A DNA stretch of 64,000 nucleotides from an uncultured Collinsella sp. (lineage in GTDB: Bacteria; Actinomycetota; Coriobacteriia; Coriobacteriales; Coriobacteriaceae). The translations under genes were made by a program, and so were the position numbers. How positions within the stretch are numbered: position 1 is the first letter of the stretch; each line of letters begins with the position of its first letter. The notes under the pieces were generated by a model. That model was not told the origin of the DNA. It saw only the letters and a program-made list of their open reading frames with translations, and did no database searches. The stretch is taken from positions 101,708 to 165,707 of the forward strand of contig CAUFMG010000003.1 in the NCBI GenBank assembly GCA_959026725.1. Reading direction: 5' to 3'. Below, piece after piece: positions 24,590-33,992 of the stretch.

Positions 24590-25525
24590 TTATGCGTCCT
24601 TCATCTTGACGTCGAGGGCGTCGCGCAGACCGTCACCCAGCAGGGTGAAGGCGAGCACCGTCGAGAGAATTGCCAGACCGGGCATGATCATCATCCAGGG
24701 GGCGGTCAGAAGATACTGCTGGCCGTCCTGAATCATGGAACCCCACGAAGGCGTAGGCGGGATAACGCCCATGCCGAGGAAGGACAGAGCGGACTCGGTC
24801 AAAATAGCGCCACCAATGTTCATGGTCGCGTAGACCACGATGGAAGCAACGGAGTTCGGGAAGATGTGGCGCATAACGATACGGGCATCGGATGCACCCA
24901 TAGCGCGAGCGGCATCAACATAGTCGTTCTCTTTGACCGTCAGGATCGCAGATCGAAAGACGCGCGCAATCGAAGGCCAGCCAAGAATACCGATAGCGAT
25001 AAAGACGTTCTGGAGGCCACGGCCGATAACGGCGATCATAGCGACAACGAACAGCACGTACGGGAACGCCAGGAAGATATCCGCGCAGCGCATGATGATC
25101 GTATCCCAAATGCCGCCATAGAAACCGGCGAGGGCGCCCATGACCAGACCAATTAGCGTGGAGATCGCGGTGGCCATGATGCCGACGGACAGCGAAACGC
25201 GCGCACCGTAGATAACGCGGACGAGAATATCGCGACCAAGGGAGTCAGTACCAAACGGGTGATCGGCACACGGAGCCAGCAGCGAAGTCTCGGCCATGGT
25301 AGTCGAATCGGAAGCCGTCGGCGAACCGAGCCAGGGCTTAGCCCACAGATCTGCGGTCAGGGCAACCACAACGACGATGATGATCCAGCAGACACCGATA
25401 ACGGCGAGCTTGTTCTTACGGAGACGCTTAAAAGCGTCGCCCCACAGCGTGCGGGACTTGGCGGGAGCAGATGCGGCCTTGGTGGCGGTAGCCTGCTCCT
25501 GAGACTGAGAATCAGTTTCCTGCAT
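24590..25525 (-). CDS. oppC: Oligopeptide ABC transporter permease OppC
   Basis: 311 aa. A polar N-terminal tail of about 35 residues precedes the first membrane helix (KLAVIGVCWIIIVVVVALTA). The binding-protein-dependent permease loop is near EAA-type AARAMGASDARIVMRHIFPN. The C-terminal half has SFLGMGVIPPTPSWG, typical of OppC. About six membrane segments. It lies 14 bp downstream of oppB. Confidence 0.92.
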   Translation of the reverse strand: MQETDSQSQEQATATKAASAPAKSRTLWGDAFKRLRKNKLAVIGVCWIIIVVVVALTADLWAKPWLGSPTASDSTTMAETSLLAPCADHPFGTDSLGRDILVRVIYGARVSLSVGIMATAISTLIGLVMGALAGFYGGIWDTIIMRCADIFLAFPYVLFVVAMIAVIGRGLQNVFIAIGILGWPSIARVFRSAILTVKENDYVDAARAMGASDARIVMRHIFPNSVASIVVYATMNIGGAILTESALSFLGMGVIPPTPSWGSMIQDGQQYLLTAPWMMIMPGLAILSTVLAFTLLGDGLRDALDVKMKDA

Positions 25526-25539
25526 GAGACGTACCTCCC

Positions 25540-26577
25540 TTAGGCCTTATCCGACGGACCGCCAAGGCGGATGCGCGGGTCGAGGAATGCATAGCTAATG
25601 TCGACGAGCAGGTTGATCACCATGACGACGACGACGATGAGCGTAACGCCGCCCATAACGATGGGCCAGTCACGCATGCTAATGGCGCGATAGACCTCAT
25701 AGCCGATACCGGGCCAGTTAAAGACCGTCTCGGTCAGGATGGCGCCCGAAAGCATGCCGCCAAAGTCGACACCAATATAGGTAACGACGGGGATGAGTGC
25801 ATTCTTAAGCGCATGCTTGACGATGATCGCGCGATTGGAGAGACCCTTGGCCTTTGCCGTACGGATGTAATCCTGGTTCATGACGTCAAGCAGCTGCGAA
25901 CGCATAATGCGGGCGGCATAAGCGGTCGAAACCGAAGCCAGCGTAATGGTCGGAAGCACATAGTGCATCCAATCCTGATACTGAGAGCTGGAACCGCCGG
26001 CACCCGAGATCGGCATGGAGAATGCACCGCCCGTGGCGTCCTTGAGAATGACGCCAAAGAACAGCTGCAGCAACATACCGAGCCAGAAAGCCGGGACGGC
26101 AACGAGAATCGACGTGGTGAGCGTTACCAAAATATCCCAGAAGGAATAACGCTTAACCGCCGAAATGATACCCGCACCGATACCCATGATTGCCTCGAGC
26201 ACGATGGCGCACGCGGCAAGTTTGACCGTATACGGATACTTCTGGGCAAAGATTTCCGTAACCGGCAGCTTGCGCTGATACGAATTGCCCAGATCGCCAT
26301 GAAGCAGGCCGTTCATGTAATACAAGTAACGGTCCACGAGCGACGTTTGAACGGGGTCGCCGTTCTCGTCAAGGATCGCGTTGCCGTCCTCGTCCGACTG
26401 GACCAGGTGATAGCGGACGCGAAGCTGAAGCTCCACCTCGGGGGACAGAGCCTTGTCTCCACCGATCAGCTTGATCGGATCTCCCGGCACGATATTCTGG
26501 AGGGCGAACAGAATCAGCGTAACGCCCAAAAACACCGGGATGAACTGAAGCACACGTTTAACGATGTACTTACCCAT
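25540..26577 (-). CDS. oppB: Oligopeptide ABC transporter permease OppB
   Basis: 345 aa. The N-terminus (YIVKRVLQFIPVFLGVTLILF) is the standard OppB first helix. The EAA loop is RTAKAKGLSNRAIIVKHALKNALIPV, and NWPGIGYEVYRAI follows. About six membrane helices with a long extracytoplasmic loop near residues 40-95. It pairs with OppC. A stem-loop at 26608-26637 separates it from oppA. Confidence 0.92.
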   Translation of the reverse strand: MGKYIVKRVLQFIPVFLGVTLILFALQNIVPGDPIKLIGGDKALSPEVELQLRVRYHLVQSDEDGNAILDENGDPVQTSLVDRYLYYMNGLLHGDLGNSYQRKLPVTEIFAQKYPYTVKLAACAIVLEAIMGIGAGIISAVKRYSFWDILVTLTTSILVAVPAFWLGMLLQLFFGVILKDATGGAFSMPISGAGGSSSQYQDWMHYVLPTITLASVSTAYAARIMRSQLLDVMNQDYIRTAKAKGLSNRAIIVKHALKNALIPVVTYIGVDFGGMLSGAILTETVFNWPGIGYEVYRAISMRDWPIVMGGVTLIVVVVMVINLLVDISYAFLDPRIRLGGPSDKA

Positions 26578-26607
26578 ACCACTCCCCTATCTAGGGATTA
26601 ACCTAAA

Positions 26608-26637
26608 TGGGATGCCGATCGCCAGACCGGCATCCCA
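26608..26637 (-). other. Stem-loop between oppA and oppB
   Basis: TGGGATGCCG and CGGCATCCCA enclose a 10-nt loop; on the minus strand the stem is followed by TTTAGG. Stems at this position often protect the binding-protein mRNA or reduce read-through, so oppA outnumbers the permeases. That role is inferred. Confidence 0.6.
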
Positions 26638-26733
26638 AAATTACCATCAGCCAGTTTACCCCAGGTTAGGGAGAACTGTATGTTTCCCATGAGGTCTACG
26701 TAAATACTTGACCCTCACGGAAGCTGCAAACTC

Positions 26734-28410
26734 TTAGGCGAGCTCAGCGGTACCCAGCTCGGCATGCTTCTGCGGATCGACATAGAGGTGCTTGATGCGA
26801 TCGGAGCCGACGATGGTGTGCGTGTAGAACATAATCGGGATGACCGGGCAGTCGGCAGCGACCATTGCGTCGGCCTCCTGCATCTTAGCGACGCGCTCCT
26901 CGTCGTCAACAATAGTACGAGCCTCGTCGACCTTGGCGTCGAACTCGGGGTTGTTGTAACCGGAGCGGTTATCGCCACCGAGGGAGTCGGAGTGGAACAG
27001 CGGATACAGGAAGTTGTCCATGATCGGGTAGTCGGCAATCCAACCCAGACGACCGAACTGATAGTTAAAGTTCTGATACTGCTCGAGCAGGGCAGACCAC
27101 TCAGGGGTATCGGAGACAGCGGTAACGCCAACCTTGGCGAGGTCGCCGATGATGGACTCCATGATCTCCTTGTGACCGCCGTCCTGGTTGTAGGAAAGGG
27201 TCACGCTAATGCCACGATCCCCGTTAGCGCCAGCGGGAGCAACCTTGTCGAGGTACTCGTTAGCCTTGTCGACATCGTAGGCGCAGAACTCCCATGCGCC
27301 CTCCTTGTAGCCATCGATGCCCGGAGGAACAATGCCGTCGGCAGGGGTACGGGTACCCTTATAGATGGTCTTGCAGATGGCCTCACGGTTGATGGCCAGG
27401 GAGATGCCCCTGCGCAGGTCGGCGTTGTTGAACGGCTCGGCCGTGGTGTTGCAGGTCAGATAGTACGTGGAAGGCTCGGCGCCGAGCAGCATGCGCTCGC
27501 CGTCACCCATGGTGTAGCCGTCCTTGGACACGCCGCGATCCTTCTTGGCGGCATCGATCTGAGCGACGGGAACGTCGCAGACATCGAGGTTACCGGCCTG
27601 GAACTCCTTGTAAGCAGTCTCCATGTCCTTGATGACCTGGAAGTGGATGCCATCGATCTTGGCCTTGTCGCCATAGTAATCGTCGAACTTCTTGAGGTTG
27701 ATCTCCTGACCATCCTCCCACTTGCCGTCCATCATAAACGGGCCGTTACCGACCGGTGCAAGATAGAAGCTCTTGACATCGGACTCGGCGCACTCGGGAA
27801 CCGGGGCCAGAGCCGGGTGAGAGGCGACGAAGGGGAAGTCGGCGTAAGCGGAAGACAGCTTGACGACAAGGGTCTCATCGTCGGGGCACGTAACACCGCT
27901 GAGCTCGGTGGCGTTACCGGCAAGCAGATCGTCATAGCCCTCGACCATGGAAAGATGATAGGAGACCTCGGAAGGGCCGTACTCGGTAGCGATGGCCGAC
28001 TTGGTGTTGACCAGACGCTCCCAACCGAGCTTGAAGGACTTGGAGGTAACGTCGTCACCGTTGTGGAACTTGGCCTTCTTGATCTTGAAGGTGAACTCGG
28101 TGGCGTCGTCGTTGGCCTCGAAGGACTCGCAAGCCAGCGGAACGATCTCGCCCTTCTCGGCGTCATAAGAGGTCAGAGCGTCAAAGAGCTGGTACTCGAC
28201 CTGAGTGCCCTGGTCCTCCTTGACATTGTAGGGTTCGATGCAGACCGGGTTGTTGATGTAGAAGTTCAGCGTCGAACCGGACTCAGAACCGGAAGCGTCG
28301 CCACCCTTCTTGCCGCATGCGGCAAGAAAAGCCATGGAGCTCGCAGCAAGGGTGCCGCCAACAAAGGCGCGACGACCCATAACGGGCTGGTGGAACATAG
28401 AATCAGCCAT
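26734..28410 (-). CDS. oppA: Oligopeptide-binding lipoprotein OppA
   Basis: 558 aa. The ATG at 28410 has AAGGAGG upstream. A twin-arginine pair (GRRAF) precedes a hydrophobic stretch that ends in the lipobox LAAC, so it is exported and lipid-anchored at the outer face of the membrane. The body is a family 5 solute-binding protein (FKIKKAKFHNGDDVTSKSF, then KVGVTAVSDTPEWSALLEQY). It captures peptides and passes them to OppBC. A promoter lies about 100 bp upstream. It is the first gene of the opp operon. Confidence 0.9.
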   Translation of the reverse strand: MADSMFHQPVMGRRAFVGGTLAASSMAFLAACGKKGGDASGSESGSTLNFYINNPVCIEPYNVKEDQGTQVEYQLFDALTSYDAEKGEIVPLACESFEANDDATEFTFKIKKAKFHNGDDVTSKSFKLGWERLVNTKSAIATEYGPSEVSYHLSMVEGYDDLLAGNATELSGVTCPDDETLVVKLSSAYADFPFVASHPALAPVPECAESDVKSFYLAPVGNGPFMMDGKWEDGQEINLKKFDDYYGDKAKIDGIHFQVIKDMETAYKEFQAGNLDVCDVPVAQIDAAKKDRGVSKDGYTMGDGERMLLGAEPSTYYLTCNTTAEPFNNADLRRGISLAINREAICKTIYKGTRTPADGIVPPGIDGYKEGAWEFCAYDVDKANEYLDKVAPAGANGDRGISVTLSYNQDGGHKEIMESIIGDLAKVGVTAVSDTPEWSALLEQYQNFNYQFGRLGWIADYPIMDNFLYPLFHSDSLGGDNRSGYNNPEFDAKVDEARTIVDDEERVAKMQEADAMVAADCPVIPIMFYTHTIVGSDRIKHLYVDPQKHAELGTAELA

Positions 28411-28509
28411 GCCATCCTCCTTATGAGATAGGACAAAGAAATGTTCAGTCGGACACATGTCGAAACAATCCGATCCGAACCATCAAAACGCCGCCCGCTG
28501 CTATGGCTG

Positions 28510-28538
28510 GTTATGCACAACGGACCAACGTTTTGCAA
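28510..28538 (-). promoter_or_regulatory. Probable opp operon promoter
   Basis: Minus-strand TTGCAA (28533-28538) and CATAAC (28510-28515) are 17 bp apart. AAAACGTT (28527-28534) overlaps the -35 element; the same octamer occurs at the nan promoter and upstream of gap. Confidence 0.5.
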
Positions 28539-28651
28539 TACAGTAGCGCATTTTATACACAATTTGGGGCTAATTCCGGTTAACGGTCGAGAATTTCTTT
28601 AGTTGGGCGAAGTATGTGGGGATATTTTGACTCTGTTACAAATATGTAAAC

Positions 28652-28683
28652 AAAAAGGGTCCCGCACTTACGGGACCCTTTTT
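28652..28683 (-). terminator. Terminator after secG
   Basis: AAAAAGGGTCCCG and CGGGACCCTTTTT enclose CACTTA: an 8-bp GC stem with an A-run before and a T-run after, so it can work on both strands. It lies 21 bp past the secG stop codon. Confidence 0.9.
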
Positions 28684-28704
28684 GAATACTTATGCGGCTC
28701 GTGC

Positions 28705-28959
28705 TTAGTAGCCGACGATGCCCTGCGGGAAGAAGAACATGCACAGCACGACGCACACGGCAAACACGACAGCCATGATGACGGTCAGGCGGTCGAGGTT
28801 CTGCTCCATGACGCCCGTGGCAGAGCTGGAGTTATACAGCGAGCTAGCGATCATATCCGAAACGCCGGTGCCCTTACCGGAATGCATCAGGACGAGAATC
28901 GTCAGCGCCACGGCAGAGACAGCCCAAACGACAAACAGAAGAATCTGGAACGGACCCAT
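28705..28959 (-). CDS. secG: Preprotein translocase subunit SecG
   Basis: 84 aa with two membrane helices (about 4-25 and 58-78) joined by a short loop with HSGKGTGVSDMI, the conserved SecG segment. It joins SecYE in the membrane and assists protein export. AAGGAG lies before the ATG. It follows the glycolytic genes, as in many actinobacteria, but a terminator at 29064-29098 stands between gpmI and secG. Confidence 0.9.
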   Translation of the reverse strand: MGPFQILLFVVWAVSAVALTILVLMHSGKGTGVSDMIASSLYNSSSATGVMEQNLDRLTVIMAVVFAVCVVLCMFFFPQGIVGY

Positions 28960-29063
28960 AGATAAGCTCCTTAATAGAACAGTTTAAACTCCAGTACTGT
29001 ACCACAATCCCCCGCTCTCCCCTACCTGCCACTCAAGGACGGGGCGGAAATGGCAGAAATACC

Positions 29064-29098
29064 AAAAAGGGGGTTGTCCGGTTGTGGACAACCCCCTT
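29064..29098 (-). terminator. Terminator after gpmI
   Basis: AAGGGGGTTGTCC and GGACAACCCCCTT form a 13-bp perfect stem with a 6-nt loop; on the minus strand TTTTTGG follows. It lies 26 bp past the gpmI stop codon. Confidence 0.92.
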
Positions 29099-29123
29099 AC
29101 TAGAAAACGGTATTTGTTTTCTA

Positions 29124-30677
29124 TTAGGCCTCGGTGGCGAGCACGCGGCCCGTCATCTCGGCGGAAGGCTCAATACCAGCCATGGTGAGCATGGTCGGAG
29201 CGATATCGGAAAGACGGCCGTCCTCGATACCAGTGAGCTTGGCCTTCTCATCAACGATGATGAACGGCACGCGGTTGGTGGTGTGAGCCGTAAACGGATG
29301 TTTGGAACCGTCGGAAGCAACGTCAAACATGTGATCGGCGTTGCCGTGGTCGGCGGTAATCAGCGCAAAGCCGCCCTTGGCGAGAATCGCCGGGACAACC
29401 TTGGACAGGGCATCGTCAACAGCCTCGACGGCCTTAACGGCGGCGTCGAAGACACCGGTGTGACCAACCATGTCGCAGTTCGCGAAATTCACGATGTAGA
29501 AATCAGCGCGACCCTCGTTGATGGCGGCGACGAGCTTCTCGGTCACCTCGGGAGCGCTCATCTCAGGCTGCAAATCGTAGGTAGCGACCTTGGGGGAAGC
29601 GACGAGCACGCGCTCCTCGCCCTCCTTGGGCTCCTCGATGCCGCCGTTGAGGAAGAACGTCACGTGGGCGTACTTCTCGGTCTCGGCGGTGTGCAGCTGC
29701 TTCAGGCCATTGGCAGCGATAACGTCGGCCAGAACGTTCTCGGGGAACGTCTTAGGGAAGGCGACCTCGACGTCAAACGTCGGATCGTACTCGGTCATCG
29801 TCACAAAGTGCGAAAGCTTGATTTGCTCGCGCTCAAAGCCGTCGAACTCCTTGTCCGTGAACACGCGGGTCATCTGACGAGCGCGGTCGGGACGGAAGTT
29901 GAAGAAGATGGCCGCGTCGCCCTCGTGGATGCCCTCGTTGTGGGCAGCGAAGGGCTCGACGAACTCGTCGCCGCGCGGATCCTTCTCGTAATAGGCCTTG
30001 ATACCGGCAACGGGGTCGGTATCGGCATCGGACGCGTTGACCATGACGTCGTAGGCACGCTGGATGCGCTCCCAACGGTTGTCGCGGTCCATGGCCCAAT
30101 AGCGGCCCGAAACGGTGGCAACGCGAGCGTCGCAACCGGTCTCCTCGGAGATCTTAGCCAGGAAGGCGCAGAACTCGCTCATGTAGCCGGCACCGGACTG
30201 CGGGTCAACGTCGCGGCCATCCATGAAGGCGTGGACGCGAACGGTCTTGACACCGTGCTCGGCAGCCATCTTGACCAGAGCCTCGACGTGGTTCATGTGA
30301 GAATGAACACCGCCGGGGCTCATAAGGCCCATGAGGTGGAGAGTCTTGCCGTCAGCCTTGACATCGTCCATGGCCTTGACGAAAACCTCGTTCTTGGCGA
30401 TGGAGCCGTCCTTGATGGCATTGTTGATGCGCGAAAGCTCCTGGAACACGATGCGGCCGGCACCGATGTTGAGGTGACCCACCTCGGAGTTGCCCATCTG
30501 GCCATCGGGAAGACCCACGTCCTCGCCCGAAGCGCCGAGCGTGGTGTGGGGGTACTTCTCGTACAGGCTATCGAGGAAGGGCGTCTTGGCAGCGGCGACG
30601 GCGTTCTCGCCATCGGCCGGAGCCAGGCCGCAGCCGTCCATGATGATCAGGAGTGCAGGAAGATGACGCTGTGCCAT
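29124..30677 (-). CDS. gpmI: Phosphoglycerate mutase, cofactor-independent
   Basis: 517 aa, normal length. The N-terminal IIMDGCGLAP begins the alkaline-phosphatase-like fold, and GQMGNSEVGHLNIGAG holds the catalytic serine. Metal-site motifs ADHGNAD and TAHTTNRVPF lie near the C-terminus. It interconverts 3- and 2-phosphoglycerate with manganese. It starts five bases after the tpiA stop codon in the pgk-tpiA-gpmI unit. Confidence 0.95.
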   Translation of the reverse strand: MAQRHLPALLIIMDGCGLAPADGENAVAAAKTPFLDSLYEKYPHTTLGASGEDVGLPDGQMGNSEVGHLNIGAGRIVFQELSRINNAIKDGSIAKNEVFVKAMDDVKADGKTLHLMGLMSPGGVHSHMNHVEALVKMAAEHGVKTVRVHAFMDGRDVDPQSGAGYMSEFCAFLAKISEETGCDARVATVSGRYWAMDRDNRWERIQRAYDVMVNASDADTDPVAGIKAYYEKDPRGDEFVEPFAAHNEGIHEGDAAIFFNFRPDRARQMTRVFTDKEFDGFEREQIKLSHFVTMTEYDPTFDVEVAFPKTFPENVLADVIAANGLKQLHTAETEKYAHVTFFLNGGIEEPKEGEERVLVASPKVATYDLQPEMSAPEVTEKLVAAINEGRADFYIVNFANCDMVGHTGVFDAAVKAVEAVDDALSKVVPAILAKGGFALITADHGNADHMFDVASDGSKHPFTAHTTNRVPFIIVDEKAKLTGIEDGRLSDIAPTMLTMAGIEPSAEMTGRVLATEA

Positions 30678-30682
30678 ATGTC

Positions 30683-31450
30683 CTACTCGCCTGCCTTGAC
30701 GACCATAGAGGCGAAGTCGGCAGCCTTGAGCGAAGCGCCGCCCACGAGGGCGCCGTCAACGTCGGGCTTGGCGACGAGCTCGGCGATGTTGCCGGGCTTA
30801 GCGGAACCACCGTACAGGACGCGGATGCCGTTAGCGAGCTCCTCGCCGAACATCTCCTTGAGGGTCTCACGGATTGCGCCGCAGACCTCCTGAGCGTCCT
30901 CGGCGGTAGCGGTCTTGCCGGTGCCGATGGCCCAGATGGGCTCGTAGGCGACGACGACCTGCTTGGGACAGGTGATCTCAAGACCGGCAAGGCCAGCCTT
31001 GACCTGGTTCACGACGTGCTCGACATAGGTGCCAGCCTCGCGGACCTCGAGGGACTCGCCGCAGCAGAAGACGGGAACAAGACCGGCGGCAACGAGGGCC
31101 TTGGCCTTCTTGTTCTGATCCTCATCGGTCTCGTGGAAGTAATCACGACGCTCGGAGTGACCGATGATGCAGTAGGTGCAGCCAGCGGACTTGAGCATGT
31201 CGCAAGAGGACTCACCGGTGAAGGCACCCTTGGCCTCCCAGTACACGTTCTGTGCACCGAGGGCGATGGGGGCAGCCTGAATGCGGTCATGAACCGTGGT
31301 GATGTCGATGGTCGGAGGGCAGACGAGCACCTCGACGCCAGCCGGAACCTCGGGCAGAGCCTGAGCCAGCTCGTCGGCGAGCTTGGCGGCCTCGGCGACG
31401 TCGTTGTTCATCTTCCAGTTACCAGCGATAAGAAGGGTGCGATTAGGCAT
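30683..31450 (-). CDS. tpiA: Triosephosphate isomerase
   Basis: 255 aa. The start ATG at 31450 overlaps the last eight bases of pgk (ATGCCTAA), a sign of coupled translation. Landmarks are AGNWKMN (catalytic Lys), IIGHSERR (His) and YEPIWAIGTGKT (Glu), with YGGSAKPGN binding phosphate. It interconverts dihydroxyacetone phosphate and glyceraldehyde 3-phosphate. Confidence 0.95.
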   Translation of the reverse strand: MPNRTLLIAGNWKMNNDVAEAAKLADELAQALPEVPAGVEVLVCPPTIDITTVHDRIQAAPIALGAQNVYWEAKGAFTGESSCDMLKSAGCTYCIIGHSERRDYFHETDEDQNKKAKALVAAGLVPVFCCGESLEVREAGTYVEHVVNQVKAGLAGLEITCPKQVVVAYEPIWAIGTGKTATAEDAQEVCGAIRETLKEMFGEELANGIRVLYGGSAKPGNIAELVAKPDVDGALVGGASLKAADFASMVVKAGE

Positions 31451-32633
31451 CGAGAAGCGCCTCCACTCCGGGCAGGGCCTTACCCTCGACGAGCTCCATG
31501 GAAGCGCCACCGCCGGTGGAGATCCAGCTCATCTTGTCGGCCAGGTTGAACTTGTTGACAGCTGCGACGGAATCGCCACCACCGATGATCGAGGTGCAAT
31601 CAGCCTCAGCAACAGCCTCGGCGATAGCCTGGGTGCCATGAGCGAAGTTGTCGAACTCGAAGACGCCCATGGGGCCGTTCCAGAACACGGTCTTGGCACC
31701 CTTGACGGCCTCGGCGTAAAGCTCCTCGGTCTTGGGGCCGATGTCCATACCCTCACGATCGTCGGGGATAGCGTCGGAAGCGACAACCTCGGGGACAGCG
31801 TCCTCGCCAAAGTGATCGGCTACGCGGTTGTCGATGGGGAGCAGGATCTTGACGCCCTTCTCCTCGGCCTTCTTGAGCATCTCGCCAGCGCGCTCGACCC
31901 AGTCCTCTTCCTTGAGGGACTGACCGACGGTCAGGCCCTGAGCCAGGAAGAAGGTGTAGGCCATACCGCCACCGATGATCAGGGTGTCAGCGGAGTCGAT
32001 GAGGTGATCGAGAACGCCGATCTTGGAGGAAACCTTGGAACCGCCGACGATAGCGACGAAGGGACGCTCGGGCTCGGCGAAGATGCCAGTCAGCGTGTCG
32101 ACCTCCTTCTCGAGCAGGAAGCCGGCGACGGCAGGCAGGTAATCGGCGGGGCCCACAACGGAACCCTGGGCGCGGTGAGCGGTGCCGAAGGCGTCGAGGA
32201 CGAAAACGTCGCCATAGGAAGCGAGGATCTTGGCGATCTCGGGATCGTTCTTCTTCTCACGCTTGTCGAAACGGACGTTCTCGAGAACGAGGACCTTACC
32301 CGGCTCGACAGCGGCGACAGCCTCAGCAGCCTTCTCGCCATACGTGTCGGCAACAAAAGCAACGTCAAGGCCAGAGAGCTCAGCGAGCTTCTTGGCGACA
32401 GGCTCGAGGGACAGCTCGGGCTGGAAGCCAGTGCCCTCGGGACGACCGAGGTGGCTCATGAGGATGACGCGGGCGTTGTGCTCAACGAGATAGTTGATAG
32501 TGGGCAGGGCTGCCTTGATGCGGGTGGTGTCGCCAACGACGCCATCCTTGATAGGCACGTTGAAGTCAACGCGGACGAGAACGCGCTTGCCGTCGACATC
32601 GATGTCGCGGACGGTCTTCTTGGTAAAGGCCAT
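31443..32633 (-). CDS. pgk: Phosphoglycerate kinase
   Basis: 396 aa. The ATG at 32633 is chosen because MAFTKKTVRDIDVDGKRVLV is the standard start and AAAGG lies upstream. VRVDFNVPIKDG, MSHLGRPEGT, the hinge and the C-terminal GGGDSVAA motif are all present. It makes ATP from 1,3-bisphosphoglycerate. The gap gene lies upstream, across a strong hairpin at 32690-32740. Confidence 0.95.
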   Translation of the reverse strand: MAFTKKTVRDIDVDGKRVLVRVDFNVPIKDGVVGDTTRIKAALPTINYLVEHNARVILMSHLGRPEGTGFQPELSLEPVAKKLAELSGLDVAFVADTYGEKAAEAVAAVEPGKVLVLENVRFDKREKKNDPEIAKILASYGDVFVLDAFGTAHRAQGSVVGPADYLPAVAGFLLEKEVDTLTGIFAEPERPFVAIVGGSKVSSKIGVLDHLIDSADTLIIGGGMAYTFFLAQGLTVGQSLKEEDWVERAGEMLKKAEEKGVKILLPIDNRVADHFGEDAVPEVVASDAIPDDREGMDIGPKTEELYAEAVKGAKTVFWNGPMGVFEFDNFAHGTQAIAEAVAEADCTSIIGGGDSVAAVNKFNLADKMSWISTGGGASMELVEGKALPGVEALLDA

Positions 32634-32689
32634 GTTTGCTTCTACCTTTCGTACGTGTCTGCCTCCCATTACGGCAGACGATTTCTTAT

Positions 32690-32740
32690 AAAAAGGGCGC
32701 GACCTTAGGGTGTAAGCCCTATAAGGCCGCGCCCTTTTTT
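32690..32740 (-). terminator. Hairpin terminator between gap and pgk
   Basis: AAAAAGGGCGCG-CCTTA and TAAGG-CGCGCCCTTTTTT pair over about 17 bp with T-runs on both strands. On the minus strand it follows gap. It would cut down read-through, giving more gap than pgk transcript. Confidence 0.85.
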
Positions 32741-32773
32741 AGACGCTCAACGAGCTATTCGCTAAAAGCTAAA

Positions 32774-33799
32774 TTAAGCAACGAACTTCTCGAAGTACTT
32801 GATGGTGCGGACCATCTGAGAGGTGTAGGAGTTCTCGTTGTCGTACCAAGAGGTGACCTGAACGAGGGTCTGGCCGTTGCCGAGGTCAGAGCACATGGTC
32901 TGAGTGGCGTCGAAGATGGAGCCATGGGTCTCGCCGATGATGTCGGTGGAGACGATGTCGTCCTCGTTGTAACCGAAGGTCTCGGAGATGGTGGCAGCGT
33001 AAGCCTTCATAGCGGCGTTGACCTCGTCGACGGTGACCTTCTTGTCAACGACAGCGTAGAGGTTGGTGATGGAACCGGTCGGCGTCGGGACGCGCTGGGC
33101 GGCACCGATGAGCTTGCCGTTGAGCTCGGGGAGAACCAGGCCGATAGCCTTGGCAGCACCGGTGGTGTTGGGGACGATGTTAACGGCGCAGGCGCGGCTA
33201 CGACGCTTGTTGCCCTTGCGCTGCGGGCCGTCGAGCGGCATCTGGTCGCCAGTCCAGGCGTGAATGGTGGTCATGATGCCGGACACGATGGGAGCGAAGT
33301 CGTTCAGACCCTTGGCCATCGGGGCGAGGCAGTTGGTGGTGCAGGAAGCAGCGGAGATGATGTTGTCCTCAGCGGTCAGCGTCTCATGGTTGACGTTGTA
33401 CACGATGGTGGGCAGATCGCTGCCGGCCGGAGCGGAGATGACGACCTTCTTGGCGCCAGCGTTGATGTGGGCCTGAGCCTTAGCCTTGCTGGTGTAGAAG
33501 CCGGTGCACTCGAGAACGACGTCGACGTCGAGGTCGCCCCAAGGCAGGTTGTTAGCGTCGGCCTCCTTGTAGATCTTGATCTCCTTGCCGTCAACGGTGA
33601 TGGAATCCTCGCCAGCAACGACCTCGTGATCGCGAGCGTAGTTGCCCTGCGTGGAGTCGTACTTCAGCAGGTAAGCGAGCATATCGGGAGAGGTGAGGTC
33701 GTTGATAGCGACGATCTCGGAGCCCTCATGACCGAACATCTGACGGAAAGCCAGACGACCGATGCGACCGAAGCCGTTAATAGCAACCTTTACTGCCAT
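32774..33799 (-). CDS. gap: Glyceraldehyde-3-phosphate dehydrogenase
   Basis: 341 aa. The ATG at 33799 has AAAGGAG. The NAD-binding start INGFGRIGRLAFR, the active site ASCTTNCLAP with catalytic Cys, and the C-terminal WYDNENSYTSQM are intact. It is the first glycolytic gene of the block. A 14-bp palindrome at 33934-33947 lies in its upstream region. Confidence 0.95.
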   Translation of the reverse strand: MAVKVAINGFGRIGRLAFRQMFGHEGSEIVAINDLTSPDMLAYLLKYDSTQGNYARDHEVVAGEDSITVDGKEIKIYKEADANNLPWGDLDVDVVLECTGFYTSKAKAQAHINAGAKKVVISAPAGSDLPTIVYNVNHETLTAEDNIISAASCTTNCLAPMAKGLNDFAPIVSGIMTTIHAWTGDQMPLDGPQRKGNKRRSRACAVNIVPNTTGAAKAIGLVLPELNGKLIGAAQRVPTPTGSITNLYAVVDKKVTVDEVNAAMKAYAATISETFGYNEDDIVSTDIIGETHGSIFDATQTMCSDLGNGQTLVQVTSWYDNENSYTSQMVRTIKYFEKFVA

Positions 33800-33933
33800 T
33801 GTGTCTCCTTTCGTAAGGCCCCCGCGAGCTACAGCGCCCGCCGTTGAGGCCCACAAACTAACCACTCGCCTAATATACCTTTTTTTTGACTTGAATTTCA
33901 CGAGAATGCTCGAAATTGAAAATCAAATTTACG

Positions 33934-33947
33934 TTAAAACGTTTTAA
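33934..33947. promoter_or_regulatory. Perfect palindrome upstream of gap
   Basis: TTAAAACGTTTTAA is a 14-bp perfect palindrome centred on CG, the symmetry typical of LacI-family operators. It lies about 135 bp upstream of the gap start codon, between gap and whiA. Its regulator is unknown. Confidence 0.45.
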
Positions 33948-33992
33948 ATACTAAAATAGCAGCTAAATCCATATATAAGTCGTTACTTCAAA